Positions 1 to 8,255 of a DNA stretch of 18,837 nt are shown here, in pieces; position 1 is the first letter of the stretch; each line of letters begins with the position of its first letter. The DNA is from Acidimicrobiia bacterium (GTDB lineage Bacteria > Actinomycetota > Acidimicrobiia > Acidimicrobiales > Bin134). Made by a program: the position numbers and the translations under genes. The stretch lies in assembly GCA_009843565.1 (NCBI GenBank), contig VYDF01000199.1:1-18837 (forward strand), written 5' to 3'. The notes beneath the pieces were generated by a model. It had not been told where the DNA came from and ran no database searches. It saw only the letters and a list, made by a program, of their open reading frames with translations.

Positions 1-51
1 CCTGACCTATTCATTACGAATGAATTGCTCTACCGACTGAGCTACTCGGGC
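1..51 (-). tRNA. tRNA-Thr (anticodon CGU), 3' part cut by window edge
   Basis: Read on the minus strand this is the first 51 nt of a tRNA. There is a 7-nt acceptor arm GCCCGAG, then TA, a D-stem GCTC/GAGC with an AGTCGGTA loop, and an anticodon stem ATTCA/TGAAT enclosing the 7-nt loop TTCGTAA. The anticodon CGT lies at positions 18-16 and reads ACG (Thr). The variable region AGGTC and the start of the T-stem follow, and the rest is outside the window. The loop and flanks resemble bacterial tRNA-Thr(CGU). It begins 21 nt after the holB stop in the same direction, so it may be co-transcribed with that operon or have its own promoter. The other half of the acceptor stem cannot be checked here. 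Confidence 0.93.
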
Positions 52-72
52 GCGGAGGTCAGGCTACCAGCG

Positions 73-1173
73 CTAGTGGCGGGGTAGAGACAGGAAAAGG
101 GCTTGGAGGAGGAGGGGCTCGTTGGGGTTGCGCATCAGGCAGGCGTGGGCGTCGCGCAGCCGGTTGACGGCCTCGACTGCCTCTTCGGCGTGGCGTCCAT
201 CGGCCATCTGCCGGCGGTATGAGTCGGCCAGGGTGGCCAAACCGAAGCGCAGCTCGTCGGCCCGCAGCAGGCGCTGTTCTCGACGATGCCGGGCATCCAT
301 TTCCCGGCGCAGGCGGGCCTGGGCACCCAACTCGGCTTCAACGCCGGCCAAATCCTCGGACTCGGCCTGTTGTCGGGCGGTCAATGGGGCCTGAGCTTCG
401 TCAATGAGCGCCCTCAAGTCATCGACCAATGACGCCACGGTACTGCCCGTGCCGTCCAAACGGTTCGGGACCGCGGCCCACGCCCGCCGACGAGCGCTCA
501 AGCCGGCATCGGTGGCCAGCAGCCGGGCTCGGCTCACATCGCCGGCGGCGGCAGCGACAATATCGTCCAGCCCCATGGGATCGACGCCTTCACGGTCCAG
601 TATGCGGCGCACATCGTCGTCGGGTACAGGGTTGAAATCCACAATGACGCAGCGAGAGGCAACCGTGGAATGATCGGGCGGGATCTCCTCGCTCAACAGC
701 ACGATCACCGCGGTGGGGGGCGGCTCTTCGATGGTCTTGAGCAGGCTGGCCACCGCTTCAGGCTCCGCGGTGTGAAACCGGTCGCACACGATCACCTTGC
801 GAGGGGCCTCCACCGGGCTGCGGGACGCCTCGAAGATGATCTCGTCGGCCTCAACCACCCGCAGGGTGCGGCCCTCGGGCTCGTGAATGGACACGTCAGG
901 GTGGCGCCCGGCCATGGCCAAGCGACGGCTTCGGGAGTCGGCCCCTATCAGCGCTGCGGCAAATGCCATAGCCGCAGTGCGCTTGCCGGTGCCCCGCGGG
1001 CCACTGAACAGGTAGGAGTGGACCGGCTGGGCTGCGGCCGCGGTCAGAATCTCTACTGCCTGGGGCTGGCCCTCCACCTCGGCCCAGACGTCGTCCACGG
1101 CATCAGCAATGCCAGGGAGCAAGTCGCCCAGCGAATCGGACTGCCCATCATCCGCGGGCAGCAAGTCAGACAC
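73..1173 (-). CDS. holB: DNA polymerase III delta' subunit (HolB)
   Basis: AAA+ clamp-loader subunit that helps load the sliding clamp during replication. The Walker A motif GPRGTGKRT is at about residues 58-66 of the 366-aa form, the segment LLKTIEEPPPTAVIVLLSE is typical of delta'/DnaX, and the sensor-like SRC motif sits in STVASRCVIVDF. I chose the GTG at 1173. It overlaps the tmk stop by 8 nt (GTGTCTGA) and has AGGAA 7 nt upstream (positions 1181-1185). A longer reading from TTG at 1212 would overlap tmk by 47 nt, with its purine tract touching the start codon. The cysteine cluster that forms the small zinc module in many delta' and DnaX proteins is absent; the segment before HPDV contains no Cys. 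The C-terminal collar region is weakly conserved, as is usual. It is the last protein gene of the topA-MFS-tmk-holB run. Confidence 0.9.
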   Translation of the reverse strand: MSDLLPADDGQSDSLGDLLPGIADAVDDVWAEVEGQPQAVEILTAAAAQPVHSYLFSGPRGTGKRTAAMAFAAALIGADSRSRRLAMAGRHPDVSIHEPEGRTLRVVEADEIIFEASRSPVEAPRKVIVCDRFHTAEPEAVASLLKTIEEPPPTAVIVLLSEEIPPDHSTVASRCVIVDFNPVPDDDVRRILDREGVDPMGLDDIVAAAAGDVSRARLLATDAGLSARRRAWAAVPNRLDGTGSTVASLVDDLRALIDEAQAPLTARQQAESEDLAGVEAELGAQARLRREMDARHRREQRLLRADELRFGLATLADSYRRQMADGRHAEEAVEAVNRLRDAHACLMRNPNEPLLLQALFLSLPRH

Positions 1174-1768
1174 CGAGTCGTTCCTGAACCGCGGCGTAAA
1201 CCGCGTCGGCAACTTCCTCTACCGAGAGGTCTCCGTCGATTACCACCCACCGATCGGGGTCGTGTTGGGCCAGGGCTCGGAATCCGTCAAGTACCCGCTG
1301 GTGGAAATCGGTGTCCTCAGCTTCGATTCGGTCGCTCGGCGACGACTGGCGAGACCGGGCTACCTCCTCGGACACCGCCAACAAAACGTTCAGATCGCTT
1401 TGCAGTCCTCCAGTGGCAAAGAGCGACAGAGCTAGGACATCGTCGACTCCCAAGCCCCGGCCGAATCCTTGATAAGCCAGGGACGACCCGATGAATCGGT
1501 CGGTCACCACGTGAATCCCCGACCTCAAGGCGGGGCGGATTACCTCGGCGACGTGCTGGGCCCGGTCGGCAGCCATCAGCAGGGCCTCGGCGTGAGGTGA
1601 GAGCGCCAGATCAGGTGAATCCAGCACCAGCGAACGGATGTGTGCACCGAGTTCTGTGGCACCGGGCTCGAAGGTCAGCCGAGCCCCCATTCGCTCAGCA
1701 AGCAGCTTGGCTTGCGTGCTCTTGCCGGTGGCTTCGCCTCCCTCGAATGCAATCAATCGGCCGGTCAT
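1166..1768 (-). CDS. tmk: Thymidylate kinase (dTMP kinase)
   Basis: Phosphorylates dTMP to dTDP with ATP, in the cytoplasm, on the route to dTTP. The 200-aa protein has the P-loop GGEATGKST (residues 10-18), the EPGATELG segment (canonical EPGGTELG) at 34-41, the DRFIGSSLAYQG motif at 90-101 (canonical DRYxxSSLAYQG), and an Arg-containing lid around RSRQSSPSDR. Length and motif order fit the TMPK family. The ATG overlaps the stop of the upstream MFS gene by 4 nt (ATGA). I see no good Shine-Dalgarno sequence, so translation probably depends on re-initiation after the MFS gene. The segment between MFS and kinase is of interest because I recall that some actinobacteria carry these two as one fused protein. 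Confidence 0.96.
   Translation of the reverse strand: MTGRLIAFEGGEATGKSTQAKLLAERMGARLTFEPGATELGAHIRSLVLDSPDLALSPHAEALLMAADRAQHVAEVIRPALRSGIHVVTDRFIGSSLAYQGFGRGLGVDDVLALSLFATGGLQSDLNVLLAVSEEVARSRQSSPSDRIEAEDTDFHQRVLDGFRALAQHDPDRWVVIDGDLSVEEVADAVYAAVQERLGV
1174..1185 (-). promoter_or_regulatory. Ribosome binding site deciding the holB start
   Basis: On the minus strand AGGAA (positions 1185-1181) is followed by 7 nt and then GTG at 1173. This spacing supports the GTG start over the upstream TTG at 1212. Confidence 0.6.
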
Positions 1769-3138
1769 GATCTGGTAGCCCGCCCCCTAGAAGCCAGGGT
1801 CAAGAATCCGGCGGCCACCATGATCAAGGCAGCCAGCCACAGCGTGAGGCGCACGCCGGGGATGATCACGTCAAATCCGAAAATGTTCACGTCCTTGTCG
1901 AAGAATTTGTCGGAAAGCCCGTTGAGGAACAGGGCCAACGCGGGTCCTAGGAGCAGAGCAAGCATCACCGACGACCGCACCAGCGTGAAGAGCCCGGCAA
2001 ATACCCGAGCTCGCAGCTCTTCGGTGGCGCTCTCCTGGAGCAAGGTGATCCCCAACACGTAGACCGTGCCCGCGCACACTCCGAGCCCGCCGACGAGCAA
2101 TGCCGACCCCACCAACGTCCACATGGAAGTAGCTACAAAAAGGCATGCACCGGCGCCGAAGACGGCGGCCAGAAAGACCTGCTCTTTGTGAAGGCGGTCT
2201 TGCCGGAGAGTCAGCCCGGCGATGCCGATGGCCACCCCGATCCCAAGAGCGACCATGAAGGCACGGAATCCGTCACCGCCATCGACGTGCAGCACGTCTT
2301 CGGCAAACACCGGGCCCAAGGGGATGATCATTCCCCCGCCAATCAGCCCCACCGCGAGAGCGACGTTCACCGTTCGAACGGTGGGGTTCAAGAAGATGTA
2401 GCTCCACCCGTCTCGCAAGTCCTTGAATATCTGTTCCGGCGCCCAAACCCGGGGGGAGCCTTCGGCCTGCCCACTGGTCGTCTGCGGCCCCCGGGGCAGG
2501 GCAAGCCGGGAAATGATCGCCGCTGAGGCAAGGAAGGTTGCCGCATCTATGTAGAACGCCATCGACTCCTCGTCGATGCGCAGAAAGTCGACAGCGCTGA
2601 ACCGCTGGATCACCGTGGCCAAGCTGGCCAAGCCGATGGACACGCCCGCTGCCAGCGGAAACGTGCCGTAGGCGGCTACCAATGAGAGCGAGTTGACCCC
2701 GGTCAGCTTCTCCCGGGGAACAAGGTTGGGCACCGAGGATTCCTTGGCCGGGGCCCACAGCAGGGCAAATCCCTCGAGGATGAGCGAGGCCAGCACAAGC
2801 TGCCAGACGAAGTCCACAAACGGCAGCCACAGGATGGTGGCGGCCCGCCCGAGATCGCACACCACCATCGTTCGCTTGCGATCCCAGCGATCCACCAGCA
2901 CCCCGGCGGCCGAGCCGAATATGAGCCCGGGCAGGAAGCGGGCGATCATCACGTAGGCCACCGACGCCTCCGGTGTGCCGCCCCCCACCCGGTCGGCAGT
3001 GATGAGAATGGCGAACAAGGCCAGCCAGTCGCCGCCGGAGGAGAAGATCTGCGCGATCCACAGCCTGAAGTACTGGGCGCTGCCGAAAATCCGGTCTACC
3101 CGGGTGGTAGCAGCCGAGGAGGACCCGTCAATTGCCAC
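1765..3138 (-). CDS. MFS transporter between topA and tmk
   Basis: A 457-aa major facilitator superfamily membrane protein with roughly 10-12 hydrophobic segments. The loop 2-3 motif A is GVLVDRWDRKRTMV (about residues 79-92). The general pattern resembles the MFS_3 / enterobactin-exporter-like group, but the substrate cannot be read from the sequence. The start is GTG at 3138, preceded by GGAGG (positions 3152-3148) with 9-nt spacing. It lies 38 nt after the topA stop and its own stop overlaps the tmk start by 4 nt, so it sits inside the replication operon. I recall that Streptomyces has an integral membrane protein with a kinase domain at this place next to topA. This gene may therefore correspond to the membrane half of that protein. 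Confidence 0.88.
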   Translation of the reverse strand: MAIDGSSSAATTRVDRIFGSAQYFRLWIAQIFSSGGDWLALFAILITADRVGGGTPEASVAYVMIARFLPGLIFGSAAGVLVDRWDRKRTMVVCDLGRAATILWLPFVDFVWQLVLASLILEGFALLWAPAKESSVPNLVPREKLTGVNSLSLVAAYGTFPLAAGVSIGLASLATVIQRFSAVDFLRIDEESMAFYIDAATFLASAAIISRLALPRGPQTTSGQAEGSPRVWAPEQIFKDLRDGWSYIFLNPTVRTVNVALAVGLIGGGMIIPLGPVFAEDVLHVDGGDGFRAFMVALGIGVAIGIAGLTLRQDRLHKEQVFLAAVFGAGACLFVATSMWTLVGSALLVGGLGVCAGTVYVLGITLLQESATEELRARVFAGLFTLVRSSVMLALLLGPALALFLNGLSDKFFDKDVNIFGFDVIIPGVRLTLWLAALIMVAAGFLTLASRGRATRS

Positions 3139-3176
3139 GCCGAGCCGCCTCCACTCCGCTGAGGTTAGCTATCGCC

Positions 3177-5903
3177 TCACGACTTGGTACGTGGCGGCGG
3201 CTTTTTCTTCGTCGAACCTGATTTAGCCGTGGCCTTCTTCTTGGCGGCGGTCTTGCGGCGAGCCGGTGGCTTGCCGCCGCCGGCAGCAATCTTGTCCCGG
3301 CGGATCTGGAGCAGCTCCGATGCCCGTTCCACGGTAAGCGCCTCCACCGAGTCGCCCTTGCCCAACGAGGCATTCACATCGCCGTCGGTCACATAGGGCC
3401 CGTAGCGGCCGTCTTTGACCACCATCGGCTTGTCAGTGGCCAGGTCGGGGCCGAGCTCGCGCAGGGGCGGCTTGGCTGTCTGCCCCCGGCGGCGCCGGGG
3501 CTGGGACAACAACTCCAAGCACTGCTCCAAGGTGATGGTGAACAGCTGGTCTTCGGATTCAAGGCTTCGGTTCTCCTTGCCCTTGCTGAGGTACGGACCG
3601 TAGCGCCCGTTCTGCACCACCACCTCGATACCGTCAGCAGGGTCGGTGCCTACCACCCGCGGCAGCGACAACACTTTGAGCGCATCCTCAAGCGTGACCG
3701 TTTCCGGCTGCATGTCGGCCAAGAGTGACGCCCGCTTGGGCTTTTCCCCGCCGTTGTCAGACTCCTCGCCAACCTGGACATAGGGACCGAACCGCCCGGT
3801 GCGCACGACCACCGGCAAGCCGGTCTCGGGGTCGTCACCCAGCGTTCGATCCCCAGAGGGGGCAGCAATGAACGAAAGCGCTCGGTCCAGTGTCAGCTCG
3901 TCGGGAGGCAGATCTTCGGGAAGGCTGGCGCGGTCGTCACCGCACTGCACATAGGGTCCATAGCGCCCAACCCTGACCACGACCTCCTCCCCGCTCTCGT
4001 CGGCGCCGATGGGGATGGAGTTCACCGCCCGGGCATCGATCTCACCCAAGCGGTCTGACACTGCGGTGCGAAGTCCATACTTGGCCACGCCGTGGGCAGA
4101 CTCATCGTCGGGCTCCCCCTCGGCAGGCCCAAAATAGAACCTGCTCAGCCAGGGAATGGATTCCCGGTTACCCGAGGCAATGCCATCGAGGTCGTCCTCC
4201 ATGCGAGCGGTGAAGGCATAGTCCACCAAATTGGGGAAATGCTGCTCCAGCAGGCTGACCACGGAAAACGCAGTAAACGACGGCACTAGCGCCGAGCCCT
4301 TCTTCCACACATACCCGCGGTCGACGATGGTGTTCATGATGGTGGCATAGGTGGAGGGACGACCGACGCCGAGCTCCTCCAGCCTCCGCACCAGCGATGC
4401 CTCGGTATAGCGGGCCGGAGGCTGAGTGGCGTGACCTGAGGGAGTCAACTCCTCTATGGCCAGTGGATCACCGGCCGCCAGCGCAGGCATACGCCTCTCT
4501 GCCTCCTCCTGGTCGGCGTCGTCGTCGGTGCCCTCGGTGTACACCCGACGGAAGCCCTCGTGGGTAATCACCGTACCCGCCGCTGAGAAGGCGGCGTCGC
4601 GCCCGTCGTCAGCAGTCCCGCCGAGATCGACATGGACGGTCTCGCCCACGGTGTCGGTCATCTGGGAAGCCACCGTGCGCTGCCAGATCAGCTCGTAGAC
4701 CTGGGCCTCCAACTTGGGCACTTCGGCCCTCACTTCCTCAGGAGAGCGGAATTGGTCGCCCGAAGGACGGATGGCCTCATGGGCCTCCTGGGCGTTTTTG
4801 ACCTTCTTGGCATAGAGGCGGGGCTCATCGGGCAGGAAGGATGCGCCGAACCGGTCAGAAACAACGGCTCGTGCCGCCCGCAGGGCAGTGTCCGACAAAG
4901 TGGTGCTGTCGGTGCGCATGTAGGTGATGTAGCCCTTCTCATAGAGCGACTGGGCCGTTCTCATGGCCATGGCCGCCGACAGGCGCAGCTTGCGACCAGC
5001 TTCCTGTTGGAAGGTGGAGGTCATGAACGGAGCCGCAGGGCGGCGGCGGTAGGGCTTGACCTCAACATTCCGCACGGCGATCTCGGCATCGGCCATCCCC
5101 CGGGCCAAGCCTTGAGCAGCCTCCTCGTCAAGATGGACGGCATCGGAGCTGCGGAGCTGCCCGTCGCTGTTGAAATCCTTGCCGGTGGCCACCTTGGCGC
5201 CGTCGACTGCGGTGAGCGAGGCAGTAAAGGTCGACGGACTACCGGGGTCTAGTTCTCCGAGAACCCTGAATTCCGCGCTCAGGCTCCAATAGTCGGCAGC
5301 GGTGAAGGCCATGCGCTCCCGCTCTCGCTCAACCACGATGCGAGTGGCCACGCTCTGCACCCGGCCCGCCGACAGGCGGGGCAGCACCTTCTTCCACAAC
5401 ACCGGTGACACTTCGTAGCCGTACAGACGATCCAGCAAACGGCGGGCCTCTTGGGCATCCACCAATCGGCGGTCCAGATCTCTGGGAGACTCAATGGCGG
5501 CCTGGATGGCCGACGGGGTGATCTCGTGGAACACCATCCGCTTGACGTTGACATCGGCCTTCGGGGACAGGACTTCGAGCAGGTGCCAGGCGATGGCCTC
5601 TCCCTCGCGGTCTTCATCGGTGGCGAGGTACAGCTCGTCGGACTCTTTGAGCAGCTGCTTGAGCTTGCGAATTTGGGCCTTCTTGTCTGAGGGCACCACA
5701 TAGAGCGGCTTGAAATCGTTGTCGACGTCGATTCCCAGTCGGGACCATGACTCGTTCCGATAGGCCGCCGGCACTTCACTGGCATTGCTGGGCAGATCGC
5801 GGATGTGTCCGATGGACGACTCAACCACATAGCCGGTTCCCAAATAGCCCGCGATGGTCTTGGCCTTGGCCGGAGACTCGACGATAACGAGGGCGTTGGG
5901 CAC
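3177..5903 (-). CDS. topA: DNA topoisomerase I (type IA)
   Basis: Relaxes negatively supercoiled DNA by a transient 5'-phosphotyrosine single-strand break. The 908-aa protein opens with a Toprim domain (E9 in VIVESPAKAKTI; D96, D98 and E100 in DEDREGEAIAWH). The catalytic Tyr328 lies in GYITYMRTDS, followed by the conserved AHEAIRPS at 373-381. The C-terminus carries four copies of a GRYGPYV-type repeat (near residues 646, 703, 766 and 832) and ends in a Lys/Arg-rich tail (about 867-908). There are no zinc-finger cysteines, which is the usual actinobacterial design; the basic tail is known in that group to promote processivity. The start is GTG at 5903. No Shine-Dalgarno sequence precedes it; instead a promoter-like TTGACA/TAGCTT pair ends 6 nt before it, suggesting a leaderless mRNA. 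It is the first gene of the operon with MFS, tmk and holB. Confidence 0.98.
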   Translation of the reverse strand: MPNALVIVESPAKAKTIAGYLGTGYVVESSIGHIRDLPSNASEVPAAYRNESWSRLGIDVDNDFKPLYVVPSDKKAQIRKLKQLLKESDELYLATDEDREGEAIAWHLLEVLSPKADVNVKRMVFHEITPSAIQAAIESPRDLDRRLVDAQEARRLLDRLYGYEVSPVLWKKVLPRLSAGRVQSVATRIVVERERERMAFTAADYWSLSAEFRVLGELDPGSPSTFTASLTAVDGAKVATGKDFNSDGQLRSSDAVHLDEEAAQGLARGMADAEIAVRNVEVKPYRRRPAAPFMTSTFQQEAGRKLRLSAAMAMRTAQSLYEKGYITYMRTDSTTLSDTALRAARAVVSDRFGASFLPDEPRLYAKKVKNAQEAHEAIRPSGDQFRSPEEVRAEVPKLEAQVYELIWQRTVASQMTDTVGETVHVDLGGTADDGRDAAFSAAGTVITHEGFRRVYTEGTDDDADQEEAERRMPALAAGDPLAIEELTPSGHATQPPARYTEASLVRRLEELGVGRPSTYATIMNTIVDRGYVWKKGSALVPSFTAFSVVSLLEQHFPNLVDYAFTARMEDDLDGIASGNRESIPWLSRFYFGPAEGEPDDESAHGVAKYGLRTAVSDRLGEIDARAVNSIPIGADESGEEVVVRVGRYGPYVQCGDDRASLPEDLPPDELTLDRALSFIAAPSGDRTLGDDPETGLPVVVRTGRFGPYVQVGEESDNGGEKPKRASLLADMQPETVTLEDALKVLSLPRVVGTDPADGIEVVVQNGRYGPYLSKGKENRSLESEDQLFTITLEQCLELLSQPRRRRGQTAKPPLRELGPDLATDKPMVVKDGRYGPYVTDGDVNASLGKGDSVEALTVERASELLQIRRDKIAAGGGKPPARRKTAAKKKATAKSGSTKKKPPPRTKS

Positions 5904-5909
5904 GGGGAG

Positions 5910-5940
5910 AAGCTAGGGGTTGGAAGGGAGTTGATGTCAA
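5910..5940 (-). promoter_or_regulatory. Predicted topA promoter, leaderless
   Basis: On the minus strand a perfect -35 hexamer TTGACA (positions 5940-5935) is followed by a 19-nt spacer and a -10 box TAGCTT (5915-5910). Six nucleotides later comes the topA GTG at 5903, so transcription should begin at or next to the start codon. The spacer is longer than the optimal 17 nt. Nothing resembling a Shine-Dalgarno sequence lies between. Confidence 0.65.
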
Positions 5941-5976
5941 ACAGACCCTAAACCCAACCGGTGACAAGTAGGGGGA

Positions 5977-7314
5977 TCAGGCTTTGTCTGCGTGCGTGGG
6001 GCGGGGTTCGGTACGGGACAAAATCGCCACGCCAACAACCGCGGCGATCAGCGACCCCACCAGAATTCCGATCTTGGATTCATCGGCAATGGATGGGTCG
6101 TCGAAGGCCAAGCGGGATATGAACAGCGACACGGTAAAACCGATACCTGCCACCATGGCCAACCCCACCATGTGGAGGCCAGCCAGTGATTGTGGAATGT
6201 TGACCCAGCCCAGTCGGTGGGCGATCCACGAGAACAGCGAGATACCCACGGTCTTGCCCACCACCAGCCCGATGGCCACCCCCACCGTCACCGGCGAGGT
6301 GACAGCATCAGACAGCACATCTCCAGAGAGCTCCACTCCGGCGGCGGAGAGGGCAAAGACGGGAATGATGATGTAGCCGGCGATGGGGTGGAGAAGCTCT
6401 TCGATCCTCAGGCTGACCGGCTGCGACTCCCGAATGTGGAACCCGACGCGGCGCACGTCATCGAGGTGGACCACGTCTTGCATCTGAAGCCAATTGGCCC
6501 AGCGACGGGCCTCCTCTTCTGATTGGAGCGGCTTGGCCGGCGTGATCAGGCCGAGGATCACCCCGGCAATGGTGGCGTGGACCCCCGATTCCAACACGGC
6601 TAGCCAGAAGGCCACTCCTATGGCGATGTAGACGGGCAGGTACCAAACATGCAGTTGACGGAGCACCAAAATGGCGCCCAGCAAAATGGCGGCGGTGAGC
6701 AGCCAGTTTCCAGAGAGATCACTGGTGTAGAAGATGGCGATCACCAGAATGGCGCCAATGTCGTCCACTATGGCCAGGGTCAGCAAGAACACCTTCATCT
6801 GGCGAGAAATGCGATTGCCGAGCAGGGAGAGCACGCCGATAGCAAAGGCGATGTCGGTGGCCATGGGGATGCCCCAGCCGTCTTGGCCGGGCCCACCGGC
6901 ATTGAAGGCGAAGTAGACGAGGGCGGGCACCACCATGCCACCGAGGGCGGCCACCGCGGGCAGCGCGGCGAAGCGGGGGTCCCGGAGCTGGCCGGTCACC
7001 ATCTCCCGCTTGATCTCCAAACCGACCACGAAGAAGAACACAGCCATGAGGCCGTCTTGGACGATGTGCTCGAGACTTTGGTCGAAGTGGTAGTCGGCCA
7101 CGGAGAAAGACACGTGGGTGTGCCAGAAGTCGTAGTAGGAGTCCTGCCAAGGGGAGTTGACCCAAACGAGGGCGGCCACGGTGGCGATGAGCATGAGAAC
7201 GCCGCCAGCCGCTTCGATGGCAGCGAAGTGGTGAATCGGGCGGCCGATATACCGGGCCAACCGGCTGGGTCCGCCCAGAAAGGTCAGATCGCTGAGAGGG
7301 TTCTTGTCAGCCAT
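5977..7314 (-). CDS. nhaA: Na+/H+ antiporter NhaA
   Basis: Inner-membrane antiporter exchanging Na+ (or Li+) for H+, used in pH and sodium homeostasis. The 445-aa protein has the hallmark LTLAIVDDIGAI with the paired aspartates D184/D185 that match the E. coli NhaA D163/D164 ion site. It also has ATDIAFAIGVLSLLG (D154), GLMAVFFFVVGLEIKRE (E100) and GLVVGKTVGI (K354, the counterpart of K300). About 12 hydrophobic segments fit the family; the N-terminus is somewhat longer than in E. coli. The start is ATG at 7314, without a Shine-Dalgarno sequence. A TACGTT box ends 8 nt upstream. The gene lies between the partner-switch pair and topA with gaps of about 75 nt on each side, so it is probably its own transcription unit. 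Confidence 0.97.
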   Translation of the reverse strand: MADKNPLSDLTFLGGPSRLARYIGRPIHHFAAIEAAGGVLMLIATVAALVWVNSPWQDSYYDFWHTHVSFSVADYHFDQSLEHIVQDGLMAVFFFVVGLEIKREMVTGQLRDPRFAALPAVAALGGMVVPALVYFAFNAGGPGQDGWGIPMATDIAFAIGVLSLLGNRISRQMKVFLLTLAIVDDIGAILVIAIFYTSDLSGNWLLTAAILLGAILVLRQLHVWYLPVYIAIGVAFWLAVLESGVHATIAGVILGLITPAKPLQSEEEARRWANWLQMQDVVHLDDVRRVGFHIRESQPVSLRIEELLHPIAGYIIIPVFALSAAGVELSGDVLSDAVTSPVTVGVAIGLVVGKTVGISLFSWIAHRLGWVNIPQSLAGLHMVGLAMVAGIGFTVSLFISRLAFDDPSIADESKIGILVGSLIAAVVGVAILSRTEPRPTHADKA

Positions 7315-7322
7315 CGGCGGTG

Positions 7323-7328
7323 AACGTA
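7323..7328 (-). promoter_or_regulatory. Possible -10 box of nhaA
   Basis: TACGTT (TANNNT type) on the minus strand ends 8 nt before the nhaA ATG. No convincing -35 and no Shine-Dalgarno sequence are visible, which would fit a leader of one or two nucleotides. This is weak evidence on its own. Confidence 0.35.
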
Positions 7329-7389
7329 GCCGCTCTTCGCTTGGCGTACTCAGTCACAGTCGACAGCAGGATATTCATTAGCCGACAAT

Positions 7390-7836
7390 TCAGGAATCCG
7401 AGTTGTTGCCAGACAGGTGGATGGCCAAACAAACCTGGGTGCCGTCGGGGCCGCTCTTGATTTCTACGTCGTCTGACAAGACCCGCATGAGGTAGATGCC
7501 CAAGCCCCGCTCGAAATTCAGTCGGCTGGGATCGTCGGGTTCGGGGAGAACTTGAATCTGATCGGGGTAGAAGCCGAAACCCCGATCGGTGATATGGAAT
7601 TCAAGGCGGTCTTCGGTGATCTTGCAGCGAATCTGAATGGACTCGTCGCGGCATGCTCGGGCGTGGGCCTCGATTGCGTTGGTGGTGGCTTCAGAAACAG
7701 CCACCTTGAAGTCCTCGACGCGCTCATGACTCAGGTTTGTGTCCATTTCCGCAGCTTCCACCACCAGGGCCCGAACCAGCGACAGGTATTCCGGCCGGGC
7801 GGGGATCTCAAAGTCCATGCTGGCGGGGTCGGACAT
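7390..7836 (-). CDS. RsbW/SpoIIAB-like anti-sigma factor kinase
   Basis: A 148-aa GHKL-type ATP-binding protein expected to bind a sigma factor and to phosphorylate its partner anti-anti-sigma factor. The N-box is visible as EATTN (E49, N53), the G1 box as DRGFGF (84-89) and the G2 box as GLG (111-113) in ERGLGIYLMRVL. The ATG at 7836 shares its first base with the stop of the upstream STAS gene (TGATG) and has a GAGG close upstream, so the two are coupled. A longer open reading in this frame runs through the STAS gene and is an artefact. The pair matches what I recall of S. coelicolor bldG and its downstream anti-sigma gene. No sigma factor gene is in the window, so the target is unknown. 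Confidence 0.88.
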   Translation of the reverse strand: MSDPASMDFEIPARPEYLSLVRALVVEAAEMDTNLSHERVEDFKVAVSEATTNAIEAHARACRDESIQIRCKITEDRLEFHITDRGFGFYPDQIQVLPEPDDPSRLNFERGLGIYLMRVLSDDVEIKSGPDGTQVCLAIHLSGNNSDS

Positions 7837-8180
7837 CACGCCTCGGATTCCTCGGTGGCGGCAGAAATCGAGTCGAACACGTCGAGGACGCGATCGAGCC
7901 GGGTGAGCTCGATGAGTTCGGCGAGGCGAGATCCCGACATCACCAATCGGATATCCCCGCCAGTGCTCCGAACTCGCTTGGCCGCTCCCATCAGCACGCC
8001 CAGCCCGGTGGAATCGATGAAGTCCACTCCAGAGAGATCGATCACAACGTTCTGGACACCGGCGCTGATCACGGCCAGCAGACGCTGACGGAATCGGGGG
8101 GCGGTGGCCATATCGATCTCGCCAGTCACCGTCAACACTTCCCATCGCCCGTGTGAGGCAACGGTGACACTGAAATCCAC
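7836..8180 (-). CDS. STAS-domain anti-anti-sigma factor, BldG-like
   Basis: A 114-aa SpoIIAA/RsbV/BldG-type protein. In the unphosphorylated form such proteins sequester the cognate anti-sigma kinase and free the sigma factor. The phosphorylation motif is VDFIDSTGLGVL, with the predicted target Ser57, the same residue number I recall for BldG. Other family features are TGEIDMATAPRFRQRL near the N-terminus and GGDIRLV after the switch helix. The start is GTG at 8180, with no Shine-Dalgarno sequence and a TAGTCT box ending 8 nt upstream. It is followed directly by the anti-sigma kinase (1-nt overlap). It lies just downstream of the Tad pilus locus, 88 nt after the tadE-like stop. That gap contains a 19-bp direct repeat. 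Confidence 0.92.
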   Translation of the reverse strand: MDFSVTVASHGRWEVLTVTGEIDMATAPRFRQRLLAVISAGVQNVVIDLSGVDFIDSTGLGVLMGAAKRVRSTGGDIRLVMSGSRLAELIELTRLDRVLDVFDSISAATEESEA

Positions 8181-8188
8181 GAATTATC

Positions 8189-8194
8189 AGACTA
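8189..8194 (-). promoter_or_regulatory. Possible -10 box of the bldG-like gene
   Basis: TAGTCT on the minus strand ends 8 nt before the GTG at 8180. The gene lacks a Shine-Dalgarno sequence. The place of a -35 box (around 8212-8217) reads CGGAAA and abuts the first copy of a 19-bp repeat, which would suit an activator-dependent promoter. Confidence 0.35.
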
Positions 8195-8214
8195 CTTGCG
8201 TACTGAATTCGTTT

Positions 8215-8233
8215 CCGGGCACGTCGATTATTC
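8215..8233. repeat. 19-bp direct repeat, copy 1 (bldG-proximal)
   Basis: CCGGGCACGTCGATTATTC on the plus strand is repeated exactly at 8256-8274, with a period of 41 bp. This copy lies just upstream of the predicted -10 of the bldG-like gene. The bases directly flanking the repeat differ between copies on both sides. Confidence 0.85.
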
Positions 8234-8255
8234 GACTCTTGTGCCGATTCCATTA

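Noticed and set aside
670..1494. A 274-codon plus-strand frame opposite holB and tmk
   Set aside because: Antisense shadow of two recognised genes, without a ribosome site or family features.
2273..3061. A 262-codon minus-strand frame inside the first MFS gene
   Set aside because: Out-of-frame shadow, very Arg/Gly-rich, with no recognisable domain.
5904..5976. A terminator between nhaA and topA
   Set aside because: No stable hairpin followed by T residues was found; only the topA promoter signal is visible.
7390..8253. A 287-codon open frame that extends the anti-sigma kinase upstream
   Set aside because: Its first half is the STAS gene read in another frame. The kinase start at 7836 has a coupled TGATG junction, and the domain begins right after it.
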